Positions 9,324-22,940 of a stretch of DNA of 64,000 bases are shown here, piece by piece. Every line of letters begins with the position of its first letter. Position 1 is the first letter of the stretch. The DNA lies in the NCBI GenBank assembly GCA_021794595.1, contig JAJYQN010000096.1:18399-82398 (forward strand), read 5' to 3'. The stretch is from Pseudomonadota bacterium (GTDB taxonomy: Bacteria > Pseudomonadota > Gammaproteobacteria > Acidiferrobacterales > Acidiferrobacteraceae). Both the position numbers and the translations under genes were made by a program. The notes under the pieces were generated by a model, which saw only the letters and a list, made by a program, of their open reading frames with translations, did no database searches and had not been told where the DNA came from.

Positions 9324-11048
9324 CTACTCGTTTGTGACCCGCTCCACTTCCTCGAGGCTTGTGATCCCTTCCCTGACCTTTTTAAGACCCGACTGGCGCA
9401 AGTCCGCGATCCCTTCCTTTTGGGCTTGTTTGGCGATGTCCGTGGGGTTGCCACCGCTCATGATGATAAGTCCAATCGCCGGGGTTACGGGCATAACCTG
9501 ATAGATACCCACTCGGCCCTTGTAGCCACCGTTGCATTGATCACACCCACCCGGGCCATAAATATGTAAGTTCGGAAGCTCGGCTTCACTAAACCCCGCC
9601 TGAAGGAGGGCCGCGGCCGGAAGCTCCAGCGGTTTCCGGCAGTGCGAACAGAGGCGCCGAGCCAGGCGCTGGGCGATAATCAGATTGACCGCCGAGGCGA
9701 TATTGAAGGGCGGGACCCCCATATTGACGAGCCGCCCCAGGGTCTGGGGGGCATCGTTCGTATGCAGCGTCGAAATCACCATATGTCCGGTTTGCGCGGC
9801 CTTAATGGCGATCTCGGCCGTTTCCAGATCGCGTATCTCACCCACCATGATGACGTCCGGGTCTTGGCGCAGGAAGGCGCGCAAGGCCGTGGCAAATGTC
9901 AATTTGGCGCGTTCGTTGATGTTGACCTGGTTGATGCCGGCTAAGTTGATTTCCACCGGGTCCTCGGCCGTCGAGATGTTTCGGTCCGGGGTATTCAGGA
10001 TATTGAGTGCGGTATACAAGGTCACGGTCTTACCACTTCCCGTAGGTCCCGTAACCAACACCATGCCGTAGGGGCGGTGGATGGCCTCCATGTACACCGC
10101 CTTTTGCTCAGCCTCGAATCCCAACTTATCGACGCCCAAAGACGCCGAGGCCGGGTCGAGGAGGCGGAGTACGACCTTCTCCCCGAAGAGTGTGGGCAGG
10201 GTACTGACACGAAAATCGATCGCCCGGGTTTTCGAGACCCGAATCTTCATACGTCCGTCTTGCGGGACGCGCCGCTCCGAGATGTCGAGCCTCGCTAAAA
10301 TCTTAACGCGGGCCGCGATCCGCGCCGCGAGCGCAATCGGTGGCGATGCCACTTCCTCTAACACGCCATCGGTCCGAAACCGGACGCGATAGACGCGCTC
10401 GTAGGGCTCGATATGGATGTCGGACGCCCCGCGGCTAATAGCGTCTAGCAGGATCTTATTCACAAAACGGACGATCGGCTTATCGTTGACGTCGTCCGCC
10501 CCGTCTTCCTCTTTAGACTCGTTTTCTATGCCGACCTCGACATTGTCGAGGGCCTCGCTGGCCGCCATGTCGGCGAGCGAGCTGTCTTGGTGATCGAGGT
10601 TGCGGTCTATTAGTTGTCCGAGCTTGCCTTCCTCTACCAGCAGGGGTTCCGGTAGCAGGCCGGTATTAAACTTGATCTCATCGAGCGCCGCCAAGTTTGT
10701 GGGGTCGGCGACCGCCACGAACAGCCGTGTACCGCGCTTGAATATCGGGAGTACCCGATGGCGCCTTATGAGCTTCGCGTCGACGAGCTTGATCGGGAAG
10801 ATCTCGGTATCGAGCGCGCTGATGTCGAGGAGCGGGATACCGAACTCCTCAGACGCCACTTTCGCGATCGTCAGCGAGTCAAGCTTCTTACTCTCAACAA
10901 GACGCGTGACGAAGGAGACCTTATTGGTCTGAGACTCGGTATTCAGGCGTTCGGCCTCAGCCGTGGTCAGTAGCTGATCACGCACAAGCCGCGCCGCGAG
11001 GCCCGTAAGTAGAACACCACCGTTGACAATCGGATTGACTGTAGCCAT
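9324..11048 (-). CDS. pilB: Type IV pilus assembly ATPase PilB
   Basis: PilB powers pilus extension as a cytoplasmic hexameric ATPase. The ORF track starts at 11165, but the PilB-like N-terminus MATVNPIVNGGVLLTGLAARLV begins at ATG 11048, giving 574 aa, the family norm. Visible features are an N-terminal MshEN/GspE-N domain (residues of about 60-165), Walker A GPTGSGKTVTLY, the Asp box, Walker B GEIRDLETAEIA, the His box STLHTNDAPQT and a zinc-binding tetracysteine (CSHCRK and CDQC). The C-terminus is complete (EEVERVTNE). The next gene on the strand is pilD, 128 bp away, with no pilC. Confidence 0.96.
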   Translation of the reverse strand: MATVNPIVNGGVLLTGLAARLVRDQLLTTAEAERLNTESQTNKVSFVTRLVESKKLDSLTIAKVASEEFGIPLLDISALDTEIFPIKLVDAKLIRRHRVLPIFKRGTRLFVAVADPTNLAALDEIKFNTGLLPEPLLVEEGKLGQLIDRNLDHQDSSLADMAASEALDNVEVGIENESKEEDGADDVNDKPIVRFVNKILLDAISRGASDIHIEPYERVYRVRFRTDGVLEEVASPPIALAARIAARVKILARLDISERRVPQDGRMKIRVSKTRAIDFRVSTLPTLFGEKVVLRLLDPASASLGVDKLGFEAEQKAVYMEAIHRPYGMVLVTGPTGSGKTVTLYTALNILNTPDRNISTAEDPVEINLAGINQVNINERAKLTFATALRAFLRQDPDVIMVGEIRDLETAEIAIKAAQTGHMVISTLHTNDAPQTLGRLVNMGVPPFNIASAVNLIIAQRLARRLCSHCRKPLELPAAALLQAGFSEAELPNLHIYGPGGCDQCNGGYKGRVGIYQVMPVTPAIGLIIMSGGNPTDIAKQAQKEGIADLRQSGLKKVREGITSLEEVERVTNE

Positions 11049-11151
11049 AGACGTACGTTCGACCTTGCCGGATACTCCCGTGAGCCTGCCTTTTATAGTA
11101 GTTGAGTTAGCGCCATACGCCAGTCCTCGACGGAGAGTAATCAGGAGTGAC

Positions 11152-11188
11152 TTGACCTCCCCCACTCATTATCTTAGACTGATTCTAA
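11152..11188 (+). promoter_or_regulatory. Rubrerythrin promoter with PerR-box-like palindrome
   Basis: TTGACC (11152-11157), 17 bp, then TAGACT (11175-11180) reads as a sigma-70 promoter pointing at the rubrerythrin gene. The -10 hexamer lies inside TTAGACTGATTCTAA (11174-11188), an imperfect 7-1-7 palindrome that matches the PerR consensus TTATAATNATTATAA at 11 of 14 defined positions. Its core is the perfect repeat CTTAGA-N5-TCTAAG. A Fur-family repressor bound here would block the -10. The identity of the regulator is inferred. Confidence 0.5.
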
Positions 11189-11213
11189 GTTAAACCCAAG
11201 CACGGAGTATAGT

Positions 11214-11633
<420 letters not shown>

Positions 11634-11660
11634 GTTCTTAGATACGATGCGTTAGGATGC

Positions 11661-11692
11661 GCGGGTCGGCTTTGCCGGCCCGCCTTCTTTTT
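11661..11692 (+). terminator. Rho-independent terminator after rubrerythrin
   Basis: GCGGGTCGGC-TTT-GCCGGCCCGC forms a 10-bp stem (one G-T wobble) with a 3-nt loop, followed by CTTCTTTTT. The T-run ends directly before the Shine-Dalgarno sequence of the next gene, so read-through is required for the Fe-S gene unless it has its own promoter. Confidence 0.85.
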
Positions 11693-11702
11693 GGAGGGGG
11701 GT

Positions 11703-13049
11703 ATGGAGCAAGATAACGATAAGTCGGTCATGCGCGAAGGAAACCTCGAGGCTCCGACGCGGCACACCATCTCTTGGCAGGACCCCGCCTATTTCGATAG
11801 GGCTGCGATCGATGCTGAACTTTTTCGCGTTTTTGACATCTGCCATGGTTGCCGACGGTGTTTTAACCTCTGCCAGTCGTTTCCGACCCTTTTCGATTTG
11901 ATTGATAACTCTTCCGGAATGGAGGTGAAGGACGTCTCGCCTAGCGATTACAGCCGGGTAGTAGACCAGTGCTACCTCTGTGACATGTGTTATATGACGA
12001 AGTGCCCGTATGTTCCGCCCCACCCCTGGAACGTCGATTTTCCGCACCTGATGTTGCGGGCGAAGGCCGCCAAATTCCGTGACGGCAAGACTCGCTTTCG
12101 AGACCGTGTGCTCGCGAGTACGGATGCGGTCGGACGCCTGGCGGGGATCCCGGTTGTCACTGAAATCGTCAACGCCGCCAACCGCAATGGCGCGGTGCGC
12201 AAGATCCTAGAGACCGTCCTCGGCGTAGACCACCGGGCCCATATTCCGAGCTACCACAGCAAAACCTTTCGGAAGGAGTGGCGGTCCCAGGATATCGAAC
12301 CCCGGACGACGCCGGGCACGACCGGACGCGTCGCATTGTTCGCAACATGTTACGGCAACTATAATGAACCCGAGCTGGCGGCCGATTTGGCGCGGGTCTT
12401 TCAGCATAATGGGATCTCGGTGCGGGTGTTGGACGAAGAGCGTTGTTGCGGTATGCCGAGGCTAGAAGTCGGCGATCTAGACGGCGTGGCCGCTTTGAAG
12501 GAATTCAATATCCCACGGCTTGCGGCGCTCGTGGACGAGGGTTACGACATCGTCGCACCGGTCCCGTCTTGCGTCTTGATGTTTAAGCAGGAATTGCCCT
12601 TGCTCTTTCCCGATGACGAGCGCGTCGCGAAGGTGAAGAAGGCCATGTTCGATCCGTTTGACTACCTGCTTTTGCGCCACAAGGGCGGCCAGATGAGGAC
12701 GGACTTTAAGAATCCGTTGGGCAAGGTCGCCTATCACGTTCCTTGTCATCAGCGGGTACAAAATATCGGGTTGAAGACCCGCGATCTCTTGATGATGGTG
12801 CCGGGTACCGCCATTGAGGTGATTGAGCGTTGCTCGGGTCATGATGGGACCTACGGCGTTAAGCGTGAGTTCTATGAAGATGCGGTCAAGATCGGGCGCC
12901 CGGTTGTAAAGCGCATCCAGGACGCGGCCCCCGACCATTTCATGAGCGATTGTCCCATCGCCGGGCATCACTTGGCGAACGGCATGAGCGGAGGCGGCAC
13001 GCCGATATCGCGATATGCACTCTTGTGCCGGGCCTACGGCATCGAATGA
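11703..13049 (+). CDS. Heterodisulfide-reductase-like / GlpC-type Fe-S oxidoreductase
   Basis: The ORF track begins at TTG 11691; ATG 11703, just after GGAGGGGGG, is the better start (448 aa). The N-terminal half holds two cysteine clusters for [4Fe-4S] centres: [15 protein letters not shown] and [14 protein letters not shown]. The C-terminal half has two CCG-type domains: the first is intact (ATCYGN and ERCCGMP), and the second (VPCHQR and RCSGHDG) has CSG in place of CCG. This resembles the HdrD/GlpC family of electron-transfer subunits. Genes of this type recur beside rubrerythrin and DUF3501, which suggests a shared electron-supply or iron/oxidative-stress role. The exact substrate is unknown. 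Confidence 0.88.
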   Translation: MEQDNDKSVMREGNLEAPTRHTISWQDPAYFDRAAIDAELFRVFDICHGCRRCFNLCQSFPTLFDLIDNSSGMEVKDVSPSDYSRVVDQCYLCDMCYMTKCPYVPPHPWNVDFPHLMLRAKAAKFRDGKTRFRDRVLASTDAVGRLAGIPVVTEIVNAANRNGAVRKILETVLGVDHRAHIPSYHSKTFRKEWRSQDIEPRTTPGTTGRVALFATCYGNYNEPELAADLARVFQHNGISVRVLDEERCCGMPRLEVGDLDGVAALKEFNIPRLAALVDEGYDIVAPVPSCVLMFKQELPLLFPDDERVAKVKKAMFDPFDYLLLRHKGGQMRTDFKNPLGKVAYHVPCHQRVQNIGLKTRDLLMMVPGTAIEVIERCSGHDGTYGVKREFYEDAVKIGRPVVKRIQDAAPDHFMSDCPIAGHHLANGMSGGGTPISRYALLCRAYGIE

Positions 13050-13076
13050 TCTCACACCATAAAAGGAGAACGTCTT

Positions 13077-13382
13077 ATGGCGCATGAAGGTATGCATGAG
13101 GACCGGTCGGAATTGACAGACGCGACCTGCGAGATGCATAGGGCGATTGTTTCGCTCATGGAGGAGCTGGAGGCGATCGACTGGTACCAGCAGCGGGTAG
13201 ATGCCTGCCAGGATCCGGAGTTGCGCGCGGTCCTCGCGCATAACCGTGACGAAGAAAAAGAGCATGCGGCCATGGCCCTTGAATGGATACGCCGCCACGA
13301 TTCCGTGTTCGACCGCGAATTGCGCGAGTATCTCTTTCGGGAAGGAAGCATCGTAGGCAAGGAACACGAAGACAAGGCTTAA
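13077..13382 (+). CDS. Encapsulated-ferritin (EncFtn)-like protein
   Basis: A 101-residue two-helix ferritin-like protein. The block MEELEAIDWYQQRVDACQDP followed by LAHNRDEEKEHAAMALEWIR closely matches the encapsulin-associated ferritin family studied in Rhodospirillum rubrum. Its ferroxidase ligands appear conserved: E30 and E60/H63 here would correspond to Glu32, Glu62 and His65 there, with the Trp-Tyr pair (W36-Y37) also kept. EncFtn assembles as a ring-shaped decamer that makes a diiron site only at subunit interfaces. No encapsulin shell gene lies in the window, and the C-terminus (VGKEHEDKA) lacks an obvious LxIGSL-type targeting peptide. It sits between the Fe-S gene and DUF3501 with a good AAAGGAG site. 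Confidence 0.87.
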   Translation: MAHEGMHEDRSELTDATCEMHRAIVSLMEELEAIDWYQQRVDACQDPELRAVLAHNRDEEKEHAAMALEWIRRHDSVFDRELREYLFREGSIVGKEHEDKA

Positions 13383-13391
13383 GGAGACCCC

Positions 13392-18068
<4,677 letters not shown>

Positions 18069-18072
<4 letters not shown>

Positions 18073-18866
18073 CCCGCTGGGCTCTCGGCATCGAATACAA
18101 CGGCGCCCGGTTTTGCGGGTGGCAGAGTCAAATCGGTGTGGCGACCGTGCAAGATGCGGTTGAGCAGGCCTTGTCCCGGGTCGCGGACGAGCCAGTGCGG
18201 GTGATTGCGGCTGGCCGGACTGATACCGGGGTTCATGCCCATGGCCAAGTTGTGCACTTTGATACCGGCCAAAGCCGGCGTTCCGAGGCCTTTACGCGCG
18301 GCGCCAATACGCATTTGAGCGCGGATGTCTCGATCTTGTGGGCTCGTCCGGTCCCAGACGAGTTCCATGCTCGGTTTTCGGCCGTGGGTCGGACCTACCG
18401 CTATGTGATTCTCAACCGTCGGGTGCGCCCCGGTCTTTGGGCGTCGCGCGTCAGTTTCGATTATCGGCCGCTCGATGAAAAGCGCATGCAAGAGGCCGCT
18501 AATGCGCTTCTCGGGCGCCATGACTTCACCTCGTTTCGTGCGAGCCAGTGCCAGGCGAAGAGCCCCGTCCGGACCCTGCGTCGCCTCGTGGTCGAGCGCC
18601 ACGGGGCGTTTATCGTGCTGACAGTCGAGGCCGATGCCTTTTTGCATCACATGGTGCGCAATATCGGCGGCGTCCTGTGCGCGATCGGCGCCGGTGAGCG
18701 GCCGGTTTCCTGGGCTGAGTCGGTTCTGAAGGTCCGCGACCGCGCCCTGGGTGGCTTGACCGCAACACCGGATGGGCTTTATCTGGACGCGGTCCACTAC
18801 CCCGATAAGTACGGACTTCCCCCCCTAAAAGACCCGGCTAGCCCGGCGGGGTTTGTGTTGTTTTAA
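18069..18866 (+). CDS. truA: tRNA pseudouridine(38-40) synthase
   Basis: TruA (265 aa) converts uridines 38-40 in the anticodon stem to pseudouridine. The catalytic Asp is in [14 protein letters not shown], and [14 protein letters not shown] and [11 protein letters not shown] are family signatures. It begins with GTG in a GTGA overlap with the parC stop. In many gammaproteobacteria truA is followed by trpF; here it is followed by an ars island, so the expected neighbour is displaced. Confidence 0.97.
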
Positions 18867-19013
18867 GGAGCATCGGCGCTCGGACGCGATAGGTGCGGGC
18901 TTCAAGTCTGAAGGCGCGGGATGTCAGGAACCCCGACGGAACATGGGTGCTCGAGGGGTCTGCCGGCAGCGCGGAGCCCACGGCCCATGAAGACGGGTGG
19001 GGGCCTTGGCCAC

Positions 19014-19053
19014 TATATATCAAGGTTGATATATATCGAATAAAGTATATACT
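19014..19053 (+). promoter_or_regulatory. arsR promoter with overlapping perfect operator palindrome
   Basis: TATATATCAA-GG-TTGATATATA (19014-19035) is a perfect 10-bp inverted repeat of the ArsR operator kind. Its right arm supplies a -35 box, TTGATA (19026-19031), followed 16 bp later by TATACT (19048-19053). The expected start point falls at about 19060, next to the arsR ATG at 19061, and no Shine-Dalgarno sequence is visible, so a leaderless or near-leaderless transcript is predicted. Confidence 0.8.
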
Positions 19054-19060
19054 GGCCGCC

Positions 19061-19426
19061 ATGGTCTCTGAAGACACGCTCCTGGCGGTTTTGGGAAATG
19101 CCAGCCGTCGACGGTTATTGATGCTGCTTGCAACGTTTGGCGAGCTCTGTGTCTGCGAACTCGTTCATGCGGTCGATCTCCCACAAGCCACCGTTTCGCG
19201 CCATCTCGCGATGGTCCGCCAGGCACGCCTTGTCGAGGCGCGCAGACAAGGGACATGGATGTACTACCGCTTCGCTCGCGATGTACCGTCGTGGGCCCTG
19301 GATATTGTGAATGCCCTACAGGCCGGTCCCGCAGGGGCGCTTTATCGCGAAGATAAACGCCGACTTCGGGCCATGCCGAATCGGCCTGTCCGTTGTTGTG
19401 ATTACGAGAAGGAGTGCTCTTCATGA
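19061..19426 (+). CDS. arsR: ArsR-type arsenite-responsive repressor
   Basis: The ORF track extends to 18893, but ATG 19061 gives the standard ArsR length (121 aa) and sits just downstream of the promoter. The winged-helix core contains the As(III)-binding motif ELCVCELVHAVDLPQATVSRHL with C30 and C32 at the start of the DNA-binding helix pair. The C-terminal tail [11 protein letters not shown] supplies three more cysteines, including a vicinal pair, which could add metalloid affinity. It represses its own operon and releases DNA on arsenite binding. Its stop overlaps arsI by 4 bp. Confidence 0.95.
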   Translation: MVSEDTLLAVLGNASRRRLLMLLATFGELCVCELVHAVDLPQATVSRHLAMVRQARLVEARRQGTWMYYRFARDVPSWALDIVNALQAGPAGALYREDKRRLRAMPNRPVRCCDYEKECSS

Positions 19427-19872
19427 GTCGATTTCACATTCATTTGGCGGTCAGTGACATTGACGCCGCTGTGCGGTTTTATAGTGGGCTCTTTGCTCAC
19501 GCCCCATCGGTCGTGAAGCCCGATTACGCCCAATGGGTGTTGGCGGATCCACGGGTGAATTTCGCCGTATCGACGCGCAGCGATGTCCTGGGTCTCAACC
19601 ACTTGGGGATACAGGCAGAGACCGAAGACGAACTCGCGATGTTGACGGCTCGAATCGAGAATGGACCGGGTCCGGTCGTAAAGGAGGGGCTCACAACCTG
19701 TTGTTACGCCGAGTCTGACAAGTCTTGGACATACGATCCGGACGGCTTGCCGTGGGAGGCCTATCGCACTATGGGCCAGGCCGCGGTCTTTACGCGCGGC
19801 GCGGACAGCGCTTGCTGCGTCCCGACACCGGCTGTGATGGTTCCTATGCCAAGGAGCGGTAAGCCGCGGTAG
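19423..19872 (+). CDS. arsI: ArsI-type organoarsenical C-As lyase (glyoxalase/VOC fold)
   Basis: A 149-residue VOC-superfamily protein. The ATG at 19423 is preceded by GAGAAGGAGTG and overlaps the arsR stop. Ligands expected for ArsI are present: an N-terminal His ([10 protein letters not shown]5 or H7), H60 in LNHLGIQ, E112 in WEAYRT, and the vicinal pair C93-C94 in [12 protein letters not shown] that binds trivalent organoarsenicals. ArsI uses Fe(II) and oxygen to split the carbon-arsenic bond of methylarsenite. The older name CadI (cadmium-induced protein) is used for near relatives; the Cys pair and ars context favour ArsI. Confidence 0.88.
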   Translation: MSRFHIHLAVSDIDAAVRFYSGLFAHAPSVVKPDYAQWVLADPRVNFAVSTRSDVLGLNHLGIQAETEDELAMLTARIENGPGPVVKEGLTTCCYAESDKSWTYDPDGLPWEAYRTMGQAAVFTRGADSACCVPTPAVMVPMPRSGKPR

Positions 19873-19918
19873 AGTCCCCAATTTATTAAAACGGCCGCCC
19901 TGCCGGGAGGAAGCGCGA

Positions 19919-21229
19919 ATGGTTCTAGCGTTGGCGGTATTCGGACTCACCCTGTTCTTGGTGATCGCTCAGCCGAGGGGTCTTGGTATCGGTTGGGGCG
20001 CGTCTATAGGAGCGCTGCTCGCGCTTCTTCTGGGTGTCGTTCATCTCGATAACATCCCCGTGGTTTGGGGCATCGTGTGGAACGCTACGTTTACCTTTGT
20101 CGGGCTCATTATCATATCGCTTCTTCTGGATGAGGCCGGGTTCTTTCACTGGGCCGCGCTGCACATGGCTCGTAGAGGACGGGGCCGGGGCCAGGTGTTG
20201 TTCCCCTTGATTATTTTGCTCGGGGCCTTGGTGTCGGCCTTGTTCGCCAATGATGGCGCCGCTCTGATTCTCACGCCGATCGTGCTTGCCATGCTTTTAG
20301 CCCTAGGCTTTCCCCCGGCCGCTGCCTTTGCCTTTGTGATAGGTACGGGCTTCGTCGCTGACACGACCTCTTTGCCGTTTGTGATCTCCAATCTTGTCAA
20401 CATCGTGTCCGCCGACTTCTTCGGTATCGCCTTTCGTCAGTATGCGCTTGTTATGGTGCCCGTCGACCTGGTGGCAGGCCTCTCCACGTTTGCCGCGCTT
20501 TGGATTTATTTTCGGCGCGATATTCCTGCGTCATACGATGTGGCCCAATTGAGCGACCCCGCATCGGTAGTTACGGATCCTTTGTTGTTTCGATTGAGCT
20601 GGCCTGTGCTCCTCATATTGCTTTTGAGCTACTTTCTGGCCGGACGGCTGCGGGTGCCGGTTTCGCTGCTGACCGGGATCGCGGCCTTGGTTTTGCTATT
20701 GATTGCGGCGCGCGTCTGGCGTGGGGGCAAGACGGCCATCGTGCCGGTGGGGAAGGTGCTGCGCGGCGCACCCTGGCAAATCGTCGTGTTCAGCCTCGGT
20801 ATGTATTTGGTCGTCTATGGCCTACGTAATGCCGGACTCACGGTCATGCTGGCTTCGCTGCTGCATACCTTCGCCGAACACGGCATTTGGGTCGCCACTT
20901 TGGGCACAGGGTTTCTGACCGCGGGTCTCTCTGCCGTCATGAATAATCTACCCACCGTGCTGGTGGGTGCCCTGGCCATCCACGGCATGGCCGCGGTGCC
21001 GGCTACGACCCGTCAGGCGATGGTGTATGCGAACGTCATAGGGTGCGATATAGGCCCAAAATTCACCCCGCTTGGCAGCCTTGCCACCCTCCTATGGCTA
21101 CATGTCTTGGCGCGTAAAGGACAGACCATATCGTGGCGAACTTACATGCGGGTCGGTCTCGCGCTAACGCCCGCCGTGCTGTTGGTGACCTTGGTGAGCC
21201 TCGTACTGTCCCTGCAGTGGCTCAACTAA
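19919..21229 (+). CDS. arsB: ArsB arsenite efflux pump
   Basis: A 436-residue polytopic membrane protein with about 11-12 hydrophobic helices. Signature stretches include [41 protein letters not shown] and the C-terminal [15 protein letters not shown] with [21 protein letters not shown], all typical of the ArsB/IT superfamily. ArsB extrudes As(III) and Sb(III) using the proton motive force. No arsA ATPase is present, so it should work as a secondary pump. The start ATG follows GGGAGGAAGCGCGA. Confidence 0.96.
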   Translation: MVLALAVFGLTLFLVIAQPRGLGIGWGASIGALLALLLGVVHLDNIPVVWGIVWNATFTFVGLIIISLLLDEAGFFHWAALHMARRGRGRGQVLFPLIILLGALVSALFANDGAALILTPIVLAMLLALGFPPAAAFAFVIGTGFVADTTSLPFVISNLVNIVSADFFGIAFRQYALVMVPVDLVAGLSTFAALWIYFRRDIPASYDVAQLSDPASVVTDPLLFRLSWPVLLILLLSYFLAGRLRVPVSLLTGIAALVLLLIAARVWRGGKTAIVPVGKVLRGAPWQIVVFSLGMYLVVYGLRNAGLTVMLASLLHTFAEHGIWVATLGTGFLTAGLSAVMNNLPTVLVGALAIHGMAAVPATTRQAMVYANVIGCDIGPKFTPLGSLATLLWLHVLARKGQTISWRTYMRVGLALTPAVLLVTLVSLVLSLQWLN

Positions 21230-21258
21230 CTCGTGAATACCCAGGCCTAGGAGGGCTT

Positions 21259-21690
21259 ATGCGCGTGCTATTTTTGTGTACCGGCAACAGTTGTCGCAGC
21301 CAGATGGCGGAGGGTTGGTTGAGACATCTCGCAGGTTCCGGCATGGAGGTCGAGTCCGCCGGACTCGAGGCCCACGGACTGAACCCGGCGGCCGTGCGCG
21401 CCATGGCCGATCGTGGGATCGATATCAGCGCTCAGGCGTCGAAGGTAGTCGATGCCGCGATGGTGGCCCGCGCCCAGCTGGTCGTGACGGTCTGTGGCCA
21501 TGCCGATGCGCATTGCCCGGCACTGCCGCCCGCTGTCGCCAAACAACATTGGCCATTCGAGGATCCGGCGCGAGTGACGGGCGATGCTGCGACCATTAGG
21601 CGCGCGTTCGAGGAAACGTGTCGCGCCATTGAGATGCGAGTGCGGACATTTCTCGCCGAATGCCGAAGGCACGGGCCTCAAAATAGGTGA
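21259..21690 (+). CDS. arsC: Arsenate reductase, thioredoxin-coupled LMW-phosphatase type
   Basis: The ORF track starts at 21133 inside arsB; ATG 21259 behind AGGAGGGCTT is the real start (143 aa). The P-loop CTGNSCRSQMAEG carries the nucleophilic C7, and C79 and C86 in VVTVCGHADAHCP form the resolving pair, as in the staphylococcal pI258 enzyme. The protein reduces arsenate to arsenite for ArsB, using thioredoxin. It is the last ars gene. Decayed insertion-sequence DNA begins about 240 bp downstream. Confidence 0.95.
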   Translation: MRVLFLCTGNSCRSQMAEGWLRHLAGSGMEVESAGLEAHGLNPAAVRAMADRGIDISAQASKVVDAAMVARAQLVVTVCGHADAHCPALPPAVAKQHWPFEDPARVTGDAATIRRAFEETCRAIEMRVRTFLAECRRHGPQNR

Positions 21691-21932
21691 CCGGCCGTTT
21701 GATTGGGCGCTACCGGAAAGCGTTGCAGTGCTCTGTCCGTAAGCGTATAGCGGTTCAGGGGGTGGGGAGCGGCGCTATCGCCATCAAGGAGATCATCTCC
21801 CGACGTTTCCTGTCGCCCAAGGCATTGTTTGAGTATACACAGTGGCGCGCTATGCGCGGTGAGGGTGCAGGAACCGAGATCCTGCCCTGCTCCCCCCGGC
21901 ACCCGGTTAAGAGAATACACTCCCGACCTTGA
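21691..21932. other. Non-coding spacer between arsC and IS3 remnant
   Basis: No convincing gene. Short ORFs on both strands (for example 21687-21932 on plus and 21755-22000 on minus) have no recognisable family, good start site or conserved motif. I see nothing else here. Confidence 0.5.
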
Positions 21933-22193
21933 GGTGAACGCAGGAAAGCGAAGAAACCCGCCGAGAAAAAGACTCGGAAGCGCACGTGTGACGAATTCAA
22001 AGACCCAGCCCTGCAGTGGGCCGAGCGGGATGGGGCGGCCCTGGACCTCGGGATCGCCGAGACACGGATCTATGCTTGGCGGCGCAAGCATCAGATCGAG
22101 GGGGCGCTCGCCGAGGCAGACCGGCTGAAAGAGGCTGACGTCGCTCGCCTAAAGCAAGATTTGGCGCGGCTCGAAGAGGAGATGTTTTCCTAA
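21933..22193 (+). pseudogene. IS3-family OrfA (HTH) remnant
   Basis: Frame 21933-22193 reads RKAKKPAEKKTRKRTCDEFK, then LDLGIAETRIYAWRRKHQIE and a leucine-zipper-like ADVARLKQDLARLEEEMFS. This is the layout of IS3-family OrfA: helix-turn-helix, then a coiled coil that meets OrfB. The frame has an upstream stop at 21930, no ATG/GTG start, and part of the first helix seems deleted. It is therefore a decayed copy and no longer a working transposase. Confidence 0.7.
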
Positions 22194-22199
22194 TCAACG

Positions 22200-22406
22200 G
22201 TGAGCGAGGCGATCGAAGTGAAGTCCGCCCTGATCCGACGCCGCGAAGGCCCGCGCGCGATTGTGCCCAGACGCGACCTGCCGTCGGCCTCCCGTAGCGG
22301 CTACACCGCGTGGCGGACCGTCCCACCTCCGTCCCGCGCTAAGGCCGATGAGGGCCTCCTGCAGGCCATCCGGCACACCCCATTTTTATCGACAAATACC
22401 GTTTAG
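22200..22406 (+). pseudogene. IS3-family OrfB N-terminal fragment
   Basis: The stretch ASRSGYTAWRTVPPPSRAKADEGLLQAIR (about codons 28-55) matches the N-terminal conserved region of IS3 OrfB (vSrSGYYaWrkrppS-R--aD--L---I). It then breaks off into PFLSTNTV and a stop; the DDE integrase core is absent. Together with the preceding OrfA fragment it marks an old IS3 insertion that was later deleted. Confidence 0.68.
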
Positions 22407-22460
22407 GACACAATTCCTGCCACACACCGACAACAAATAGAACCATGGGAGGATAGGCGC

Positions 22461-22931
22461 ATGAGTAGAACCGACCCATCTCGTCGGCGTTTTCTCTTAA
22501 CTGGCCCACTGGCTCTGGGTGGTGGCCTCGCTACGCTGGCCGGATTCGACAAGACTTTTGCTCGGAAGGGGATTAACGACGATACCGCCAGACAAATCAA
22601 CACCCTGAACAATCGGTTCCTGGCCATTGGAGCAAGCCCCGCCGCAATCTCTGCCCGTCAACAATTCGCCCATCTTGTGAGCAATCCGGCGCTACCAACC
22701 TTGGCTAGGAATACCCTGCAAACCGCTGGGACGAGCCTCACCGGATTTCAGACGGCACTGCTTGAGGCAGTCCTTGTGATGACTTTCGATCCCGCAGCCT
22801 TGGCGGCGACTATGGTGGGGGCACCGTTGACGAAGCTCCAGCGCATCACCATGGCTCGGGTGCGCGGCACATTACAGGAAAACCCCGCGATTCAACGGCT
22901 TATCCGCTCTGGGGCTACCTTGAAAGGGTAG
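22461..22931 (+). CDS. Tat-signal exported hypothetical protein (N-terminal part of a split ORF)
   Basis: 156 residues from ATG 22461. The N-terminus SRRRFLLTGPLALGGGLATLAG is a twin-arginine signal, so export in a folded state is expected. The rest (residues 30-156) is mostly helical with no recognised family and no cysteines. The frame ends at TAG 22929-22931 and stays open in the same frame to 23498, so this is probably the first half of a 345-codon gene interrupted by one amber codon. It lies in the accessory island after the IS3 remnant; codon use is less GC-rich than in the core genes. Confidence 0.6.
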   Translation: MSRTDPSRRRFLLTGPLALGGGLATLAGFDKTFARKGINDDTARQINTLNNRFLAIGASPAAISARQQFAHLVSNPALPTLARNTLQTAGTSLTGFQTALLEAVLVMTFDPAALAATMVGAPLTKLQRITMARVRGTLQENPAIQRLIRSGATLKG

Positions 22932-22940
22932 CGAAATATA

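Noticed and set aside
12477-13367. Minus-strand 296-aa ORF over the Fe-S and EncFtn-like genes
   Set aside because: Covers two convincing plus-strand genes with ribosome-binding sites; no recognised domain.
22200-22406. Independent small gene
   Set aside because: Its middle part matches IS3 OrfB and the ends do not, which fits a truncated remnant better than a real gene.
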